From NCBI RefSeq assembly GCF_022699665.1, contig NZ_JALDNB010000003.1:248001-312000 (forward strand): a DNA stretch of 64,000 nucleotides. The letters are read 5' to 3'. The stretch comes from Chryseobacterium aahli (GTDB taxonomy: Bacteria; Bacteroidota; Bacteroidia; Flavobacteriales; Weeksellaceae). This document shows positions 42,775-51,324 of this stretch, one piece after another. The notes below the pieces were generated by a model. It was not told the DNA's origin. It did not search any database and was given only the letters and a program-made list of their open reading frames with translations. Position numbers and translations under genes: made by a program. Each line of letters opens with the position of its first letter. The stretch's first letter is position 1.

Positions 42775-43759
42775 TTTCGAGTTTTACAGTCCGTGGTTTT
42801 TATTTCTTTTCCTTTTGTTTATTCCATTATTGATCAGAGATATCAGCAGAAAAAAACTGAAAGGAATAAAAGTTCCTACCGTTCAGAATATGAACTCAAG
42901 CAGTGGGATTTTACCTGTTTTGTTTTTACTTAAAATTTCAAAGTACATCATTTTATCGTGTCTCTTCATTGCGATGGCGAGACCGAGAACGTTTACCATT
43001 TCTCAGGACAGAGACGATACCAAAGGGGTAGATATTATGTTTGCAGTCGATGTGTCGTTGAGTATGTTGTCTAAAGATCTTTCACCAGACCGACTGACAG
43101 CATTGAAAGAAATTGCCATTCAGTTTGTTGAAAAACGACCGAATGACCGGATTGGAGTCGTAACTTATGCTTCTGAAGCTTTTACCAAAGTTCCCGTGAC
43201 TTCCGATCATCAGGTTGTGGTAGATGAACTTAAAAATCTGAACACTGCTGAGCTTTATCCCGGAACGGCCATTGGTGAAGGACTTTCTGTTGCGGTAAAC
43301 CATCTTCGCACAAGCAAAGCAAAGAGCAAAATCATTATTCTGATGACCGATGGGGTGAATAATGTTCAAAATGCCATCGCACCACAAATCGCTGCAGAAC
43401 TGGCGAGAAGTAATGATATTAAAGTGTATTCAATTGGTGTAGGAACCAATGGTGTCGCTTTGATGCCGACTGAAGTTGATATTTTTGGAGATTTGGTTTT
43501 TACTGAAACTCAGGTGCAGATTGATGAGCCCGTTTTAAGAGAAATCGCTGAGGCAACAGGCGGAAAATATTTCCGTGCTACGTCAAACAGTAGTTTGGAG
43601 GAAGTTTACAGCGAAATCAATCAACTTGAAAAGACTGATGTGAAAGTTTCAAAACTTTACAATTATCAGGAATATTTTACAATTTTCCTTTGGGCTGCTT
43701 TGGGAATGCTATTTTTTGACGCATTATTGAGATGGGTATTATATAAATTTTTAAGCTGA
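42767..43759 (+). CDS. batA: VWA-domain aerotolerance protein BatA
   Basis: A 330-residue inner-membrane protein. Two N-terminal membrane helices (10-24, 55-70) and one near the C-terminus (YFTIFLWAALGMLFFDALL) frame a von Willebrand factor A domain with an intact MIDAS DxSxS (Asp95, Ser97, Ser99 in AVDVSLSM), TDGVNN and an acidic T/D motif. BatA is part of the aerotolerance (Bat) system linked to oxygen survival in Bacteroides, though its molecular role is unclear. It overlaps the upstream gene by eight bases and batB by one base (TGATG), so translation is coupled. Confidence 0.9.
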   Translation: MLNFEFYSPWFLFLFLLFIPLLIRDISRKKLKGIKVPTVQNMNSSSGILPVLFLLKISKYIILSCLFIAMARPRTFTISQDRDDTKGVDIMFAVDVSLSMLSKDLSPDRLTALKEIAIQFVEKRPNDRIGVVTYASEAFTKVPVTSDHQVVVDELKNLNTAELYPGTAIGEGLSVAVNHLRTSKAKSKIIILMTDGVNNVQNAIAPQIAAELARSNDIKVYSIGVGTNGVALMPTEVDIFGDLVFTETQVQIDEPVLREIAEATGGKYFRATSNSSLEEVYSEINQLEKTDVKVSKLYNYQEYFTIFLWAALGMLFFDALLRWVLYKFLS

Positions 43760-44766
43760 TGGAATTGTATTTAGGAAATTATTGGTACTTATTATTGCTG
43801 TTGCTTTTACCGGTCTTAGCTTTTTTTCTGATCAGATATTTAAAATGGAAAAACAAGAGAAGAGAAGTTTTTGCAGACAGCCGTTTTCATGAAGCTTTAT
43901 TCGAAAAAAAATCTGGCTTTATTAAAATATTTCCCGTTTTATACTTTTTGGCAACTTTGTTTTTGATTTTTTCAATCATCGATTTGCTGAGTGGTTCTGA
44001 AGAGGTGACGACCAACCAGAAGTTCAATAATGTTATTTTTATGCTGGATGTTTCCAATTCTATGAATGCGGAAGATATTTCGCCGAGTCGTTTGACGGAA
44101 GGTAAAAATCTGATGATTCAGACAATGAAGAAACTGAAAAATGATAAAGTGGGAGTGATTATTTTTGCAGGTCAGGCAACTTCTATTATGCCGCTCACAA
44201 CGGATTATAATTCTGCGGAAACGTATATTAGCGGTGTTGAAACCAATTCAATTAAAATACAGGGAACAGACTTTTTAAAAGCGATGCAAACTGCGGTTGA
44301 TAAATTTATAAATATCAGTAAAGGTTCACGAAAAGTCATTCTTCTGAGTGATGGTGAAGATAATGAAGGAAACGACAATGCTGCTATAAAACTAGCCAAC
44401 AAAGAAGGGATTATTGTGACTTCCGTAGGAATTGGTTCAGACGAGGGCGCACCTGTTCCGGAATACGAGTTTGGTCAGTTGATGGGATATAAAAGTGATA
44501 TGAACGGACAAACCGTTATTTCTAAAAGGCAGACCGAAGCGCTGCATAAGATGGCAGAATCTACCGGTGGAACTTATATTGATGGTAATAATATCGACGA
44601 AGCTCCCGATAAAATCGTTGAAGCCTTAAACAAAAAAGCATCATCAACGGCAACTTTGGTGAAATCTCAAAACGCTACTCATTATTATCAGTACTTTTTG
44701 GCGGTTTCTATTTTCTTCTTTCTGATTATTTTTCTATTTAATCCTAAAAGAGATTTTAATGTTTGA
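43759..44766 (+). CDS. batB: VWA-domain aerotolerance protein BatB
   Basis: A 335-residue paralogue of BatA with the same layout: N-terminal helices (8-25, 57-75), a VWA domain with MIDAS Asp97, Ser99, Ser101 (MLDVSNSM) and LSDGEDNEG, and a C-terminal helix (YFLAVSIFFFLIIFLF). BatA and BatB probably form a complex. Its start overlaps the stop of batA by one base. Confidence 0.9.
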   Translation: MELYLGNYWYLLLLLLLPVLAFFLIRYLKWKNKRREVFADSRFHEALFEKKSGFIKIFPVLYFLATLFLIFSIIDLLSGSEEVTTNQKFNNVIFMLDVSNSMNAEDISPSRLTEGKNLMIQTMKKLKNDKVGVIIFAGQATSIMPLTTDYNSAETYISGVETNSIKIQGTDFLKAMQTAVDKFINISKGSRKVILLSDGEDNEGNDNAAIKLANKEGIIVTSVGIGSDEGAPVPEYEFGQLMGYKSDMNGQTVISKRQTEALHKMAESTGGTYIDGNNIDEAPDKIVEALNKKASSTATLVKSQNATHYYQYFLAVSIFFFLIIFLFNPKRDFNV

Positions 44767-44850
44767 TTTGCTTTTGTTAAAATCTTAAGCTGGTGAATAC
44801 TTTAACCCAATTTTAACAATTAAAAGACTGTTTCTTAACATATAAAGGAA

Positions 44851-44858
44851 TAATTTTG
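44851..44858 (+). promoter_or_regulatory. Candidate internal -7 element upstream of batC
   Basis: TAATTTTG, TAnnTTTG consensus, lies only six bases before the batC ATG. If used, the transcript would be nearly leaderless. It may be coincidence in AT-rich DNA. Confidence 0.3.
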
Positions 44859-44864
44859 CAAGGG

Positions 44865-45599
44865 ATGAATACTAAAATTTTATTTTTATCGTTTATGATT
44901 GTTTTCTGTTGCTCAGGCGCATTGTTTGGGCAGAAAAGCTATAAGACTTTGGTCTATGAGGGCAATCAGAAATTCAACGGTAAAGATTATGATGGTGCGT
45001 CGTCAAGATACATGGAAGCGGTGAAATCGAACGAAAAAGATTTTACGGCACATTACAATTTGGGTAATGCTTTGTACAAGAACAAGAAATATGAAGAGGC
45101 AAAAGGAGAGTTTGAAAAGGCACAGCGTCTTTCCCAAACAATTCCAGATAAAGCGGCAGCTTTGCACAACTTGGGGAATACGTATATGCAAATGAATCAG
45201 CCTGAGAAGGCAGCTGATTTTTATAAACAATCGCTGAAACAAGATCCTTACAATGAAGCAACGAGAAAGAATTTTGAAATTGCCAAATTAAAGGAAAAAG
45301 AAAATCAGCAGAAGAAAAATAAAGATGACAAATCCGGCAAAGGCGGCGGAGGCGAAGATCAGCAAAAAGATAAAGATCAAAAAGGCGATTCTAAAGATAA
45401 AGGAGAAGGTCAGAAAAGTGAGGGCAACAGCCCAGAAGGAAATCAGCCCGATCCTAATAAAAATAATCAGGGCAAAATGCCTAAAGATCTTCAAAACGCA
45501 ATACTGGATAAAGTAGGCGAGAAAGAAAAAGAAACTGCCAAAAGGATTTTAAATAAGAATTCTTATTCGTTGCCTCAAAGCAATGAGAAAGATTGGTGA
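44865..45599 (+). CDS. batC: TPR protein BatC
   Basis: A 244-residue exported protein. Signal peptide 1-22 (SGALFGQ), then about four tetratricopeptide repeats (YKTLVYEGNQKFNGKDYDGAS; AHYNLGNALYKNKKYEEAKG; AALHNLGNTYMQMNQPEKAAD), and a long low-complexity region (about 145-210) rich in Lys, Asp, Glu, Gly and Gln, ending with a short helix. BatC is thought to bind other Bat proteins through the TPRs in the periplasm. I start at the ATG at 44865; a TTG nine bases upstream is part of a promoter-like element. It overlaps batD by one base (TGATG). The 98-base gap after batB is the only larger break in the operon. Confidence 0.88.
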   Translation: MNTKILFLSFMIVFCCSGALFGQKSYKTLVYEGNQKFNGKDYDGASSRYMEAVKSNEKDFTAHYNLGNALYKNKKYEEAKGEFEKAQRLSQTIPDKAAALHNLGNTYMQMNQPEKAADFYKQSLKQDPYNEATRKNFEIAKLKEKENQQKKNKDDKSGKGGGGEDQQKDKDQKGDSKDKGEGQKSEGNSPEGNQPDPNKNNQGKMPKDLQNAILDKVGEKEKETAKRILNKNSYSLPQSNEKDW

Positions 45600-47338
45600 T
45601 GAAACAAAAATTGATTTACATATTGTTGACTTTTGTCTCCGTAATTGCTTACGGACAGGTAGAACTCAATATGAAACCTGACAAAACCGACTACAACGGT
45701 AGAGATATTGTAAATCTAACGATTACCTTAGAACTAAACGGCGATAATCTGGTTCAGCAAAGTAAGATTCAGCTTCCGGACTTATCAAAGTTTACGATGA
45801 TTGGAAATGGGTCGTTTAACCAAATGGTTAGAGATCCCGAATCTAATGTTGCCGTTGAACAATATGTTACTAGAATTGCCTTAGAACCGAAACAAAGAGG
45901 GAAAATAAGAATAGGTTCTGTCTTGGTGACTGTCAATAACAAAATCTATAAAACTGAGCCTTTCGATATTTTCATTCGTGATATTGAGAAAAAGCCAATT
46001 GCAAAAAATACTGATAATGACGTCTATCTCAATATGGAAATTGAAGATAGAGATGTATATCAAAATCAGCCAACAGTCGCAGTTTTGAGGGTGTATTCTA
46101 AAAATATAGACAACCTTAGAAAAGTAAGACACATCAATCTTCCGGAGCAGGAAGATATCAATGTACATCCTATTAATTTTCATAAATCAGACATCGATCC
46201 ATCGGGATATAGCAACATGCCTTCGCAGGTTTTGGCAATGTTTATTGTATTTCCAAATGAGTCAGGTTATGTTGAAGTGCCATCTGTTTCAGCTTCAGTA
46301 AATTCTTATTCTAGCAAAAATAAAATTGTTTCTAATAAGGTAAAACTTAATGTTAAAAAGCTTCCTGAAGGTTCACCGGAATGTTTTAAAGATGCTGTAG
46401 GAAATTTTAAAGTGGATGTTTACCACGAATCTAAAGAAAAAATTGAGGCTAAAAAACCGGTTAATGTTATTCTGAAAGTTTCAGGAGAAGGGAATTTAGC
46501 AGATATGCATTTGCCTAAAATTGAAAGTTCCCCAGATTACGAAGTTTTTGCTCCAAAGATCACTTCAAAAGTTGTAGCTGGAATTGAGGGAATGAAAGGG
46601 TATATTTTAGCCAATTATGTTTTAATTCCAAATAAATCTGGTCAGCTTAATATTAAAACTGAAGAATTTGCTTTCTTTAATCCTTCAGAAAAAGAATATG
46701 TAAATCTCGGGAAGGAAACCTTAAATCTTACGGCTTTTTCACATGATGAGGTTTTAGAAGCCCGCACAACGGTTGAAAAAGTAAACGAATATACCAATAC
46801 ACTGCTTGAAACTGTCAATAGTCCGGTATTAAAGACGACGACTTTCAAAGTAAAAGAAAAAAGCCGATTTAATTGGAGCATTCTTTTGATTAATGCAGGA
46901 ATTCTTTTAGGCTTATTTATTGCGTATTTGTTGTTTAAAAATTGGCAAAAAAAGCGTATTGTAATTAAAGAAAAAATAGCTTCAAAAAAACCTCTTGGTT
47001 CTGTTGCAGAAACTGAAAGAGAAATCAGAGAAAGCCTGAAAACTGATGTCGGTGATTATTTTACATACTTGGAAAATCTTAAAGATAGTCAGAGTTTTGA
47101 TGAATTTTTTAAGACGGTAGATGAGTTGGACTCTGAAGTTAGAAACCAGTATTTCCAAAGTTCTAAAGATGATTTCAGACAGTTTTTAGAAAATTATAAA
47201 GGAAATGCAGTGGCAGAAGAATACCGAAATCTTTCTCAAAGGATTCAGATTGAAAAATATACACCAGTAAAATCTCAGGAGGGAATTTCTGAACTTCTGA
47301 AAGATATTATCAATTTGTATTCTCAGATTAGTAAATAA
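45599..47338 (+). CDS. batD: Aerotolerance protein BatD
   Basis: A 579-residue exported protein. Signal peptide 1-17 (VIAYGQ); tandem BatD beta-sandwich domains (about 18-405) beginning VELNMKPDKTDYNGRDIVNLTITLELNGDNLVQ; one C-terminal membrane helix (about 424-443, LLINAGILLGLFIAYLLF) and a cytoplasmic helical tail (445-579). BatD is the largest periplasmic component of the Bat system and is required for aerotolerance in Bacteroides fragilis-type strains. It starts at ATG 45599, overlapping the batC stop by one base. The start lies in the frame TTG-GTG-ATG, of which only the ATG is plausible. Confidence 0.9.
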   Translation: MKQKLIYILLTFVSVIAYGQVELNMKPDKTDYNGRDIVNLTITLELNGDNLVQQSKIQLPDLSKFTMIGNGSFNQMVRDPESNVAVEQYVTRIALEPKQRGKIRIGSVLVTVNNKIYKTEPFDIFIRDIEKKPIAKNTDNDVYLNMEIEDRDVYQNQPTVAVLRVYSKNIDNLRKVRHINLPEQEDINVHPINFHKSDIDPSGYSNMPSQVLAMFIVFPNESGYVEVPSVSASVNSYSSKNKIVSNKVKLNVKKLPEGSPECFKDAVGNFKVDVYHESKEKIEAKKPVNVILKVSGEGNLADMHLPKIESSPDYEVFAPKITSKVVAGIEGMKGYILANYVLIPNKSGQLNIKTEEFAFFNPSEKEYVNLGKETLNLTAFSHDEVLEARTTVEKVNEYTNTLLETVNSPVLKTTTFKVKEKSRFNWSILLINAGILLGLFIAYLLFKNWQKKRIVIKEKIASKKPLGSVAETEREIRESLKTDVGDYFTYLENLKDSQSFDEFFKTVDELDSEVRNQYFQSSKDDFRQFLENYKGNAVAEEYRNLSQRIQIEKYTPVKSQEGISELLKDIINLYSQISK

Positions 47339-47352
47339 TCATTTTTTATTCA

Positions 47353-47360
47353 TAATTTTG
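47353..47360 (+). promoter_or_regulatory. Candidate -7 element of marC
   Basis: TAATTTTG ends 22 bases before the ATG at 47383; no clear -33. Confidence 0.4.
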
Positions 47361-47382
47361 CGAAATTAATAATTATTGAATA

Positions 47383-47985
47383 ATGGAGATTTTTGACGAT
47401 TTTTCTATCAAAGAAACGGTAACTTGTTTTATGGTGCTTTTTGCGGTGATTGACATCATCGGATCTATTCCAATTATCGTTAGCTTAAAGCAAAAATTCG
47501 GACAAATTGAAGCGAGAAGAGCGTCAATCACTGCCGGACTAATCATGATTGTATTTCTTTTTGTAGGAAATAAGCTTTTGAAATTTATTGGTGTAGATGT
47601 GAACTCATTTGCGATTGCCGGTGCAGTTGTAATTTTTGTGATTGCTTTAGAAATGATTCTAGGTATCGAAATCAATAAAACCACAGAAGCAAAAGCTGCA
47701 TCTATTGTTCCCATTGCGTTTCCTTTGGTTGCAGGTGCAGGAACTCTTACGACAACATTGTCATTACGTGCCGAATTTCATGATATCAATATCATTCTGG
47801 GGATTATTCTCAACACAATTTTCGTATATTTGGTGCTGAAATCTGCTCCTTGGCTAGAGAAGAGAATGGGAGAGGCGACTTTGTCGATTCTACAGAAAGT
47901 TTTCGGGATTATCCTTTTGGCAATTTCAATCAAATTATTTACAGCAAATTTTGCTCAACTAATACAAGCAAACATTAATTTTTAA
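47383..47985 (+). CDS. MarC-family membrane protein
   Basis: A 200-residue protein of six membrane helices characteristic of the MarC/UPF0056 family: VLFAVIDIIGSIPIIVSL in the first helix, GIEINKTTEAKAASIVPIAFPLVAGAGTLTTTLSL (the family's central signature) and a conserved C-terminal ILQKVFGIILLAISIKLF. MarC proteins were once thought to be multiple-antibiotic-resistance proteins; their actual role (amino-acid or small-molecule transport) is unresolved. It is followed after five bases by a 64-residue membrane protein gene, so the two are cotranscribed. Confidence 0.88.
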   Translation: MEIFDDFSIKETVTCFMVLFAVIDIIGSIPIIVSLKQKFGQIEARRASITAGLIMIVFLFVGNKLLKFIGVDVNSFAIAGAVVIFVIALEMILGIEINKTTEAKAASIVPIAFPLVAGAGTLTTTLSLRAEFHDINIILGIILNTIFVYLVLKSAPWLEKRMGEATLSILQKVFGIILLAISIKLFTANFAQLIQANINF

Positions 47986-47990
47986 TTATC

Positions 47991-48185
47991 ATGCAGAAGT
48001 TTTATAAAGTATTTTTGATCGTGTTTATCATTATTATCGCAATCAACATTTATGCAATAGATTGGCATTCAGAAATTTCATCTGAGGACAATATGAAATA
48101 TGTAATTTCAATTATTTGTGGTGTAGTCGGACTTTTCGTACTCTTCATTATGAATACTTGGAGTAAAATCGGATTAAAGAAATAA
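47991..48185 (+). CDS. Small two-helix membrane protein (64 aa)
   Basis: Two hydrophobic helices (VFLIVFIIIIAINIYAI and YVISIICGVVGLFVLFI) joined by a short loop (DWHSEISSEDNMK) and a basic C-terminus (WSKIGLKK). It is encoded five bases after marC with a shared terminator, so it is a likely partner of MarC in the inner membrane. No family recognised. Confidence 0.7.
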   Translation: MQKFYKVFLIVFIIIIAINIYAIDWHSEISSEDNMKYVISIICGVVGLFVLFIMNTWSKIGLKK

Positions 48186-48205
48186 TCATTTCTGATATAA
48201 AATAT

Positions 48206-48240
48206 AATCCTCTTTCAGTTTTTGAGAGAGGATTTTTTTT
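48206..48240 (+). terminator. Terminator of marC operon
   Basis: AATCCTCTTTCA ... TGAGAGAGGATT stem followed by eight T residues, 20 bases after the stop. Confidence 0.85.
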
Positions 48241-48285
48241 GCTTTAAAATAATTGATTTGAAAGTGTTCTAAACTAATGCTTGTG

Positions 48286-48359
48286 ATTGAGTAAAGTCAT
48301 CCGCATAATTTTAGAAGTTTATCCGCATGAATTGAGTAAGTGTCATCCGGTTAATTTTA
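48286..48359. repeat. Imperfect direct repeat, ATTGAGTAA-GTCATCCG-TAATTTTA
   Basis: Copy 1 (48286-48313) ATTGAGTAA..GTCATCCG..TAATTTTA and copy 2 (48331-48359) ATTGAGTAA..GTCATCCG..TAATTTTA share three identical blocks at near-identical spacing, with an internal extra TTATCCGCATGA in between that repeats TATCCGCAT. Found nowhere else in the window by eye. It lies between the marC unit and the isochorismate synthase stop. Confidence 0.5.
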
Positions 48360-49319
48360 AAAAGAAAGGTTTTTCAAAACGGCTTCAGATTTCAATTCCG
48401 TTTCTCTCCATTCTTTTTCAGGATTGCTTTGAGGTGTTATACCGCCGCCAACGAAAAGGTGTACTGAATCGCTGTATAATTTTGCACAACGTAAGTTGAC
48501 GAAGTATTGAATGAAATCATCTGTTTCAATTCTTATAAATCCTGCGTACAATTCTCTCGGAAATTTCTCAAACTCCTGAATTTTATCTTTACAAAAATCT
48601 TTTGGAATCCCGCAAACTGCAGGTGTTGGGTGAAGTTCTTCTATGATGAAATCAAGATCTTCAGGATTTATTTTCAATTTAAAATCAGTTTTTAAATGTT
48701 TAATATTTCCTGAAATGTGATCATAGGTTTCAGATTCCTGAATTTCAGATTCTGTATTGAATTTTTCTAAAACATTTCTGATGTAAGATGAAACGGGTTT
48801 TTGTTCTTCAATTTCTTTATCAGTCCAGCTCTCAGACGTTGGTATAGTGCCTGCTAAACTCATTGTTTCAAACTCGTGAGTAGATTTATTGAATTTTCCT
48901 AAAACCTCCGAAAAAGCACCCATCCAAGCTTTGTTTTCTTTAATAAAAATATATCGAAAAGCGTTTGGATAAGCTTTACATAGGTTATTAAAACTTTCCT
49001 TTAAATCGATTTCATTAAAGTCTGTGAAAATCTTTCTTCTTGAAATTACCAGTTTTGGAAGTTGATTTTTCTTGATGACATCAATAACTTCCTGAAGTTT
49101 TTCTAAATATTCATCATGGGTTTCCGCCGAAAATTCGGTTTCGTCTTTAGCTAATAATTGATTAGAGAATCTTTCTGAAATAGTGTTGACTTCAATACAA
49201 TTCCCATTAAAATTGACACTTTCAGCTTGATCAAAAGACTTGAAAATGACTGCCTTTTTATCTATATTTTCGTCTGTAGAATAGAGTTTTTCGTCAAAAG
49301 GAAATTTGAAGTAAATCAT
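48357..49319 (-). CDS. menF: Isochorismate synthase
   Basis: Chorismate-binding enzyme converting chorismate to isochorismate, first step of menaquinone synthesis, the respiratory quinone of flavobacteria. A 320-residue protein (short, typical of this group) with the C-terminal active-site blocks PTPAVCGIPKDFCKDKI, ELYAGFIRIETDDF and LFVGGGITPQSNPEKEWRETELKSEAVL. The first ~85 residues are a poorly conserved N-terminal part. I start at ATG 49319; another ATG eight codons upstream (49343) directly abuts the stop of the barrel protein gene. It ends an operon with sigma/barrel genes, an unusual position; the thioesterase gene usual beside menF is found at 53000, beyond the insertion. Confidence 0.87.
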   Translation of the reverse strand: MIYFKFPFDEKLYSTDENIDKKAVIFKSFDQAESVNFNGNCIEVNTISERFSNQLLAKDETEFSAETHDEYLEKLQEVIDVIKKNQLPKLVISRRKIFTDFNEIDLKESFNNLCKAYPNAFRYIFIKENKAWMGAFSEVLGKFNKSTHEFETMSLAGTIPTSESWTDKEIEEQKPVSSYIRNVLEKFNTESEIQESETYDHISGNIKHLKTDFKLKINPEDLDFIIEELHPTPAVCGIPKDFCKDKIQEFEKFPRELYAGFIRIETDDFIQYFVNLRCAKLYSDSVHLFVGGGITPQSNPEKEWRETELKSEAVLKNLSF

Positions 49320-49343
49320 AAATTGAATGCTTAATGAAAACAT

Positions 49344-50219
49344 CTATTTGGAAATGACATAAGAAATTCCCAGATTGAGTTTTCGTTCAGCAAAGGTATT
49401 ATTAGTCTTAAAAATGTCAAAATCAAATGAACTATTTTTTAAAGATAAATTGTTTGACGAATACTGTTGATAATCGGCAGTGATCAATATTTTTGGTAAA
49501 ATTCGATATTGAAGTCCGAATGAAAATCCTAAATTGAAATTGCTGCTTTTAAAGTCATCAAGTTTATTTAAAACCTTGTTTTCAGGAACTAAAAATTGCA
49601 TTTTGTAACTGTTTTTATTTAAAGCAAACCCAATAAAAGGTCTGAATTTTCTCCATTCGTACAAAACTTTTAGCTGTGCGGTGTATTCAAAATGTTTGTT
49701 GTTGAATCTTTGAAAAAGCAGTGGCTGACTGTCTTGCGTAAAATAAAAGCCGTTCAGATAGGTGTCTTTTTTGTTTGCATCGAGATCAAAAGTTGAGTTC
49801 CAGCGGTAGACATTGGCAGATAACATCAGATATAAATTAGAAGTTACACTTTTAGAAATCCAGATTCCAAGATTTTGCCCGAATTGTTGTTTGTTGCTGC
49901 TGAGTTCTTTCGCCCAAGTTGATTTTTTTAAGCCGATTCCAGCTTCTATACCGTATTGAAATGTAGACAAGAAACTGTTTTTTTTAATTTCTTTTTCTTC
50001 TTCAATTTTGAAAATCCGTTTTTTAATCGATAATTCGTTTAATGTAGGTAAGGCTAAATTGATGTCTCGAAATTTGCTTTTAATCGCTTTTTCAAAATAA
50101 ATCGTGTCATATACAATTACTTTTTCATAAACATAGACGGTATCTACTTTTGTTTTTTGTGCCTTAACAAATTGCAAAAATAATAGGGTAAAAATTAAGA
50201 AAAATTTTCGGTAAAACAT
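49344..50219 (-). CDS. Outer-membrane beta-barrel protein linked to the sigma-fusion gene
   Basis: A 291-residue exported protein: signal peptide 1-20 (FLQFVKAQ), a polar stretch with KVDTVYVYEKVIVYDTIYFEK (21-45), a linker, and a C-terminal region (about 85-291) of regularly spaced aromatic, amphipathic strands (GIEAGIGL, NLYLMLSANVYRW, KVLYEWRKFRPFIGFALN, NLGFSFGLQYRILPKILITADYQQYS) ending NLGISYVISK, consistent with an eight- to ten-strand outer-membrane barrel. The gene follows the sigma-fusion gene by nine bases, so they are cotranscribed. The VVYDTIYFE-like segment resembles the extreme C-terminus of the sigma protein (IIQRDTIFIE), suggesting a contact or common origin. Confidence 0.75.
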   Translation of the reverse strand: MFYRKFFLIFTLLFLQFVKAQKTKVDTVYVYEKVIVYDTIYFEKAIKSKFRDINLALPTLNELSIKKRIFKIEEEKEIKKNSFLSTFQYGIEAGIGLKKSTWAKELSSNKQQFGQNLGIWISKSVTSNLYLMLSANVYRWNSTFDLDANKKDTYLNGFYFTQDSQPLLFQRFNNKHFEYTAQLKVLYEWRKFRPFIGFALNKNSYKMQFLVPENKVLNKLDDFKSSNFNLGFSFGLQYRILPKILITADYQQYSSNNLSLKNSSFDFDIFKTNNTFAERKLNLGISYVISK

Positions 50220-50228
50220 ATAGGGGAA

Positions 50229-51323
50229 TTAGTTTTCTCTTTCAATGAAAATAGTATCTCTTTGAATGATTTTTTTTACAATAATAACTTTTTTTGGAGC
50301 ATTTTCAATTGAATCTTTTTGTTTGATTGCTTTTTCTTTTGCCTTATTTTCGATTGCAATAGGTTTTTGAATTTCTATTTCTTGATTTAATTTAACTTCA
50401 TTCAATTTTTTAAGATCAGCTTGTGTTTTCTCATTAATTCCAGGTTGTGCTTGAAGAGGAATGTCATTTTTCTGAATGTTTTCTTTAACCAAATTATTTG
50501 AGGATTCTTCAGTAGAAAATTTTTGGAATAATGAGCTGTTATTTTTATTAATATAAACCGAAAAGAAAAGTACGATTAAAAGAGTCGTTGCGATGATTAT
50601 TTTATTCTGAAGATTTTTATTGGAAACAGATGATGAAAAACTCCTTGTGATAGCATCTTCAGGAACAATAAATTCTTTCTTCGGAGAAATGCTAAAGTCT
50701 AAAAATTTAGTTTGAAAAGTCTGCGCTAAGGCCAACCCGCCAAAACCTAGGAAAACCAATAGCTGGGTGGTTTTCTTTTTATTTTTGGGTGTGTTTCCAT
50801 TGACGAAATTATTTAATAAATAATTTTGGACTGATTTTTTGGCTCTTAATAAATGTGATTTTGAAGTATTCACAGTAATTCCTAACAGTTTTGAAATTTC
50901 TGCATGAGAATTTTTTTCAATAAAATACAGATTAAAAACAGAACGGTGATGTAAAGGCAAACTATCAATCGATTTCAGGAGTTCTTCTCTGGTGAAATCA
51001 TATGCTAAAACGTGATTTTTTTCTGTGGAAGAGTTGTTCATTTCGGTCAGTTGTTCCGGGATTTCTGATATTTCTTTAGAAACGAAAATTTCTTTGGAGC
51101 TGCTTCGTAAATACTGTAGAGCATTATTCACAACAATGGTTTTAAGCCAGCCAAATAATGCATTTTCATCTTTCAATTGATGGCTTTTTTGCATTGCTAA
51201 AATAAAACTGTCCTGTAAAAGATCTTCTGCGGTCTGTAAGTCTGCGATGTATCTACGACAAATCCCCAAGAGTTTTGGGGAATGGTCGAGATAGATTTTT
51301 TGCCAGTTGATTTTATGCATCAT
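50229..51323 (-). CDS. ECF sigma factor fused to membrane and extracytoplasmic tail
   Basis: A 364-residue protein. Residues 1-170 are an extracytoplasmic-function sigma-70 factor: region 2 (NWQKIYLDHSPKLLGICRRYIADLQTAEDLLQDSFILAM; promoter -10 recognition) and region 4 (SLPLHHRSVFNLYFIEKNSHAEISKLLGITVNTSKSHLLRAKK; -35 recognition). Two hydrophobic segments follow (186-201 and 242-258) and a polar tail of ~100 residues rich in Lys, Glu and Gln, ending VIIVKKIIQRDTIFIEREN. ECF factors usually end at about residue 180; here sigma and a likely anti-sigma-type membrane anchor appear joined. It starts two bases after the stop of the lipoprotein gene and lies nine bases before the barrel gene. Confidence 0.85.
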   Translation of the reverse strand: MMHKINWQKIYLDHSPKLLGICRRYIADLQTAEDLLQDSFILAMQKSHQLKDENALFGWLKTIVVNNALQYLRSSSKEIFVSKEISEIPEQLTEMNNSSTEKNHVLAYDFTREELLKSIDSLPLHHRSVFNLYFIEKNSHAEISKLLGITVNTSKSHLLRAKKSVQNYLLNNFVNGNTPKNKKKTTQLLVFLGFGGLALAQTFQTKFLDFSISPKKEFIVPEDAITRSFSSSVSNKNLQNKIIIATTLLIVLFFSVYINKNNSSLFQKFSTEESSNNLVKENIQKNDIPLQAQPGINEKTQADLKKLNEVKLNQEIEIQKPIAIENKAKEKAIKQKDSIENAPKKVIIVKKIIQRDTIFIEREN

Positions 51324-51324
51324 A

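Noticed and set aside
45288..45494. Minus-strand ORF inside batC low-complexity region
   Set aside because: It is the antisense of the Lys/Asp/Glu/Gln-rich stretch and reads as Phe/Ile/Leu-rich, a usual shadow effect.
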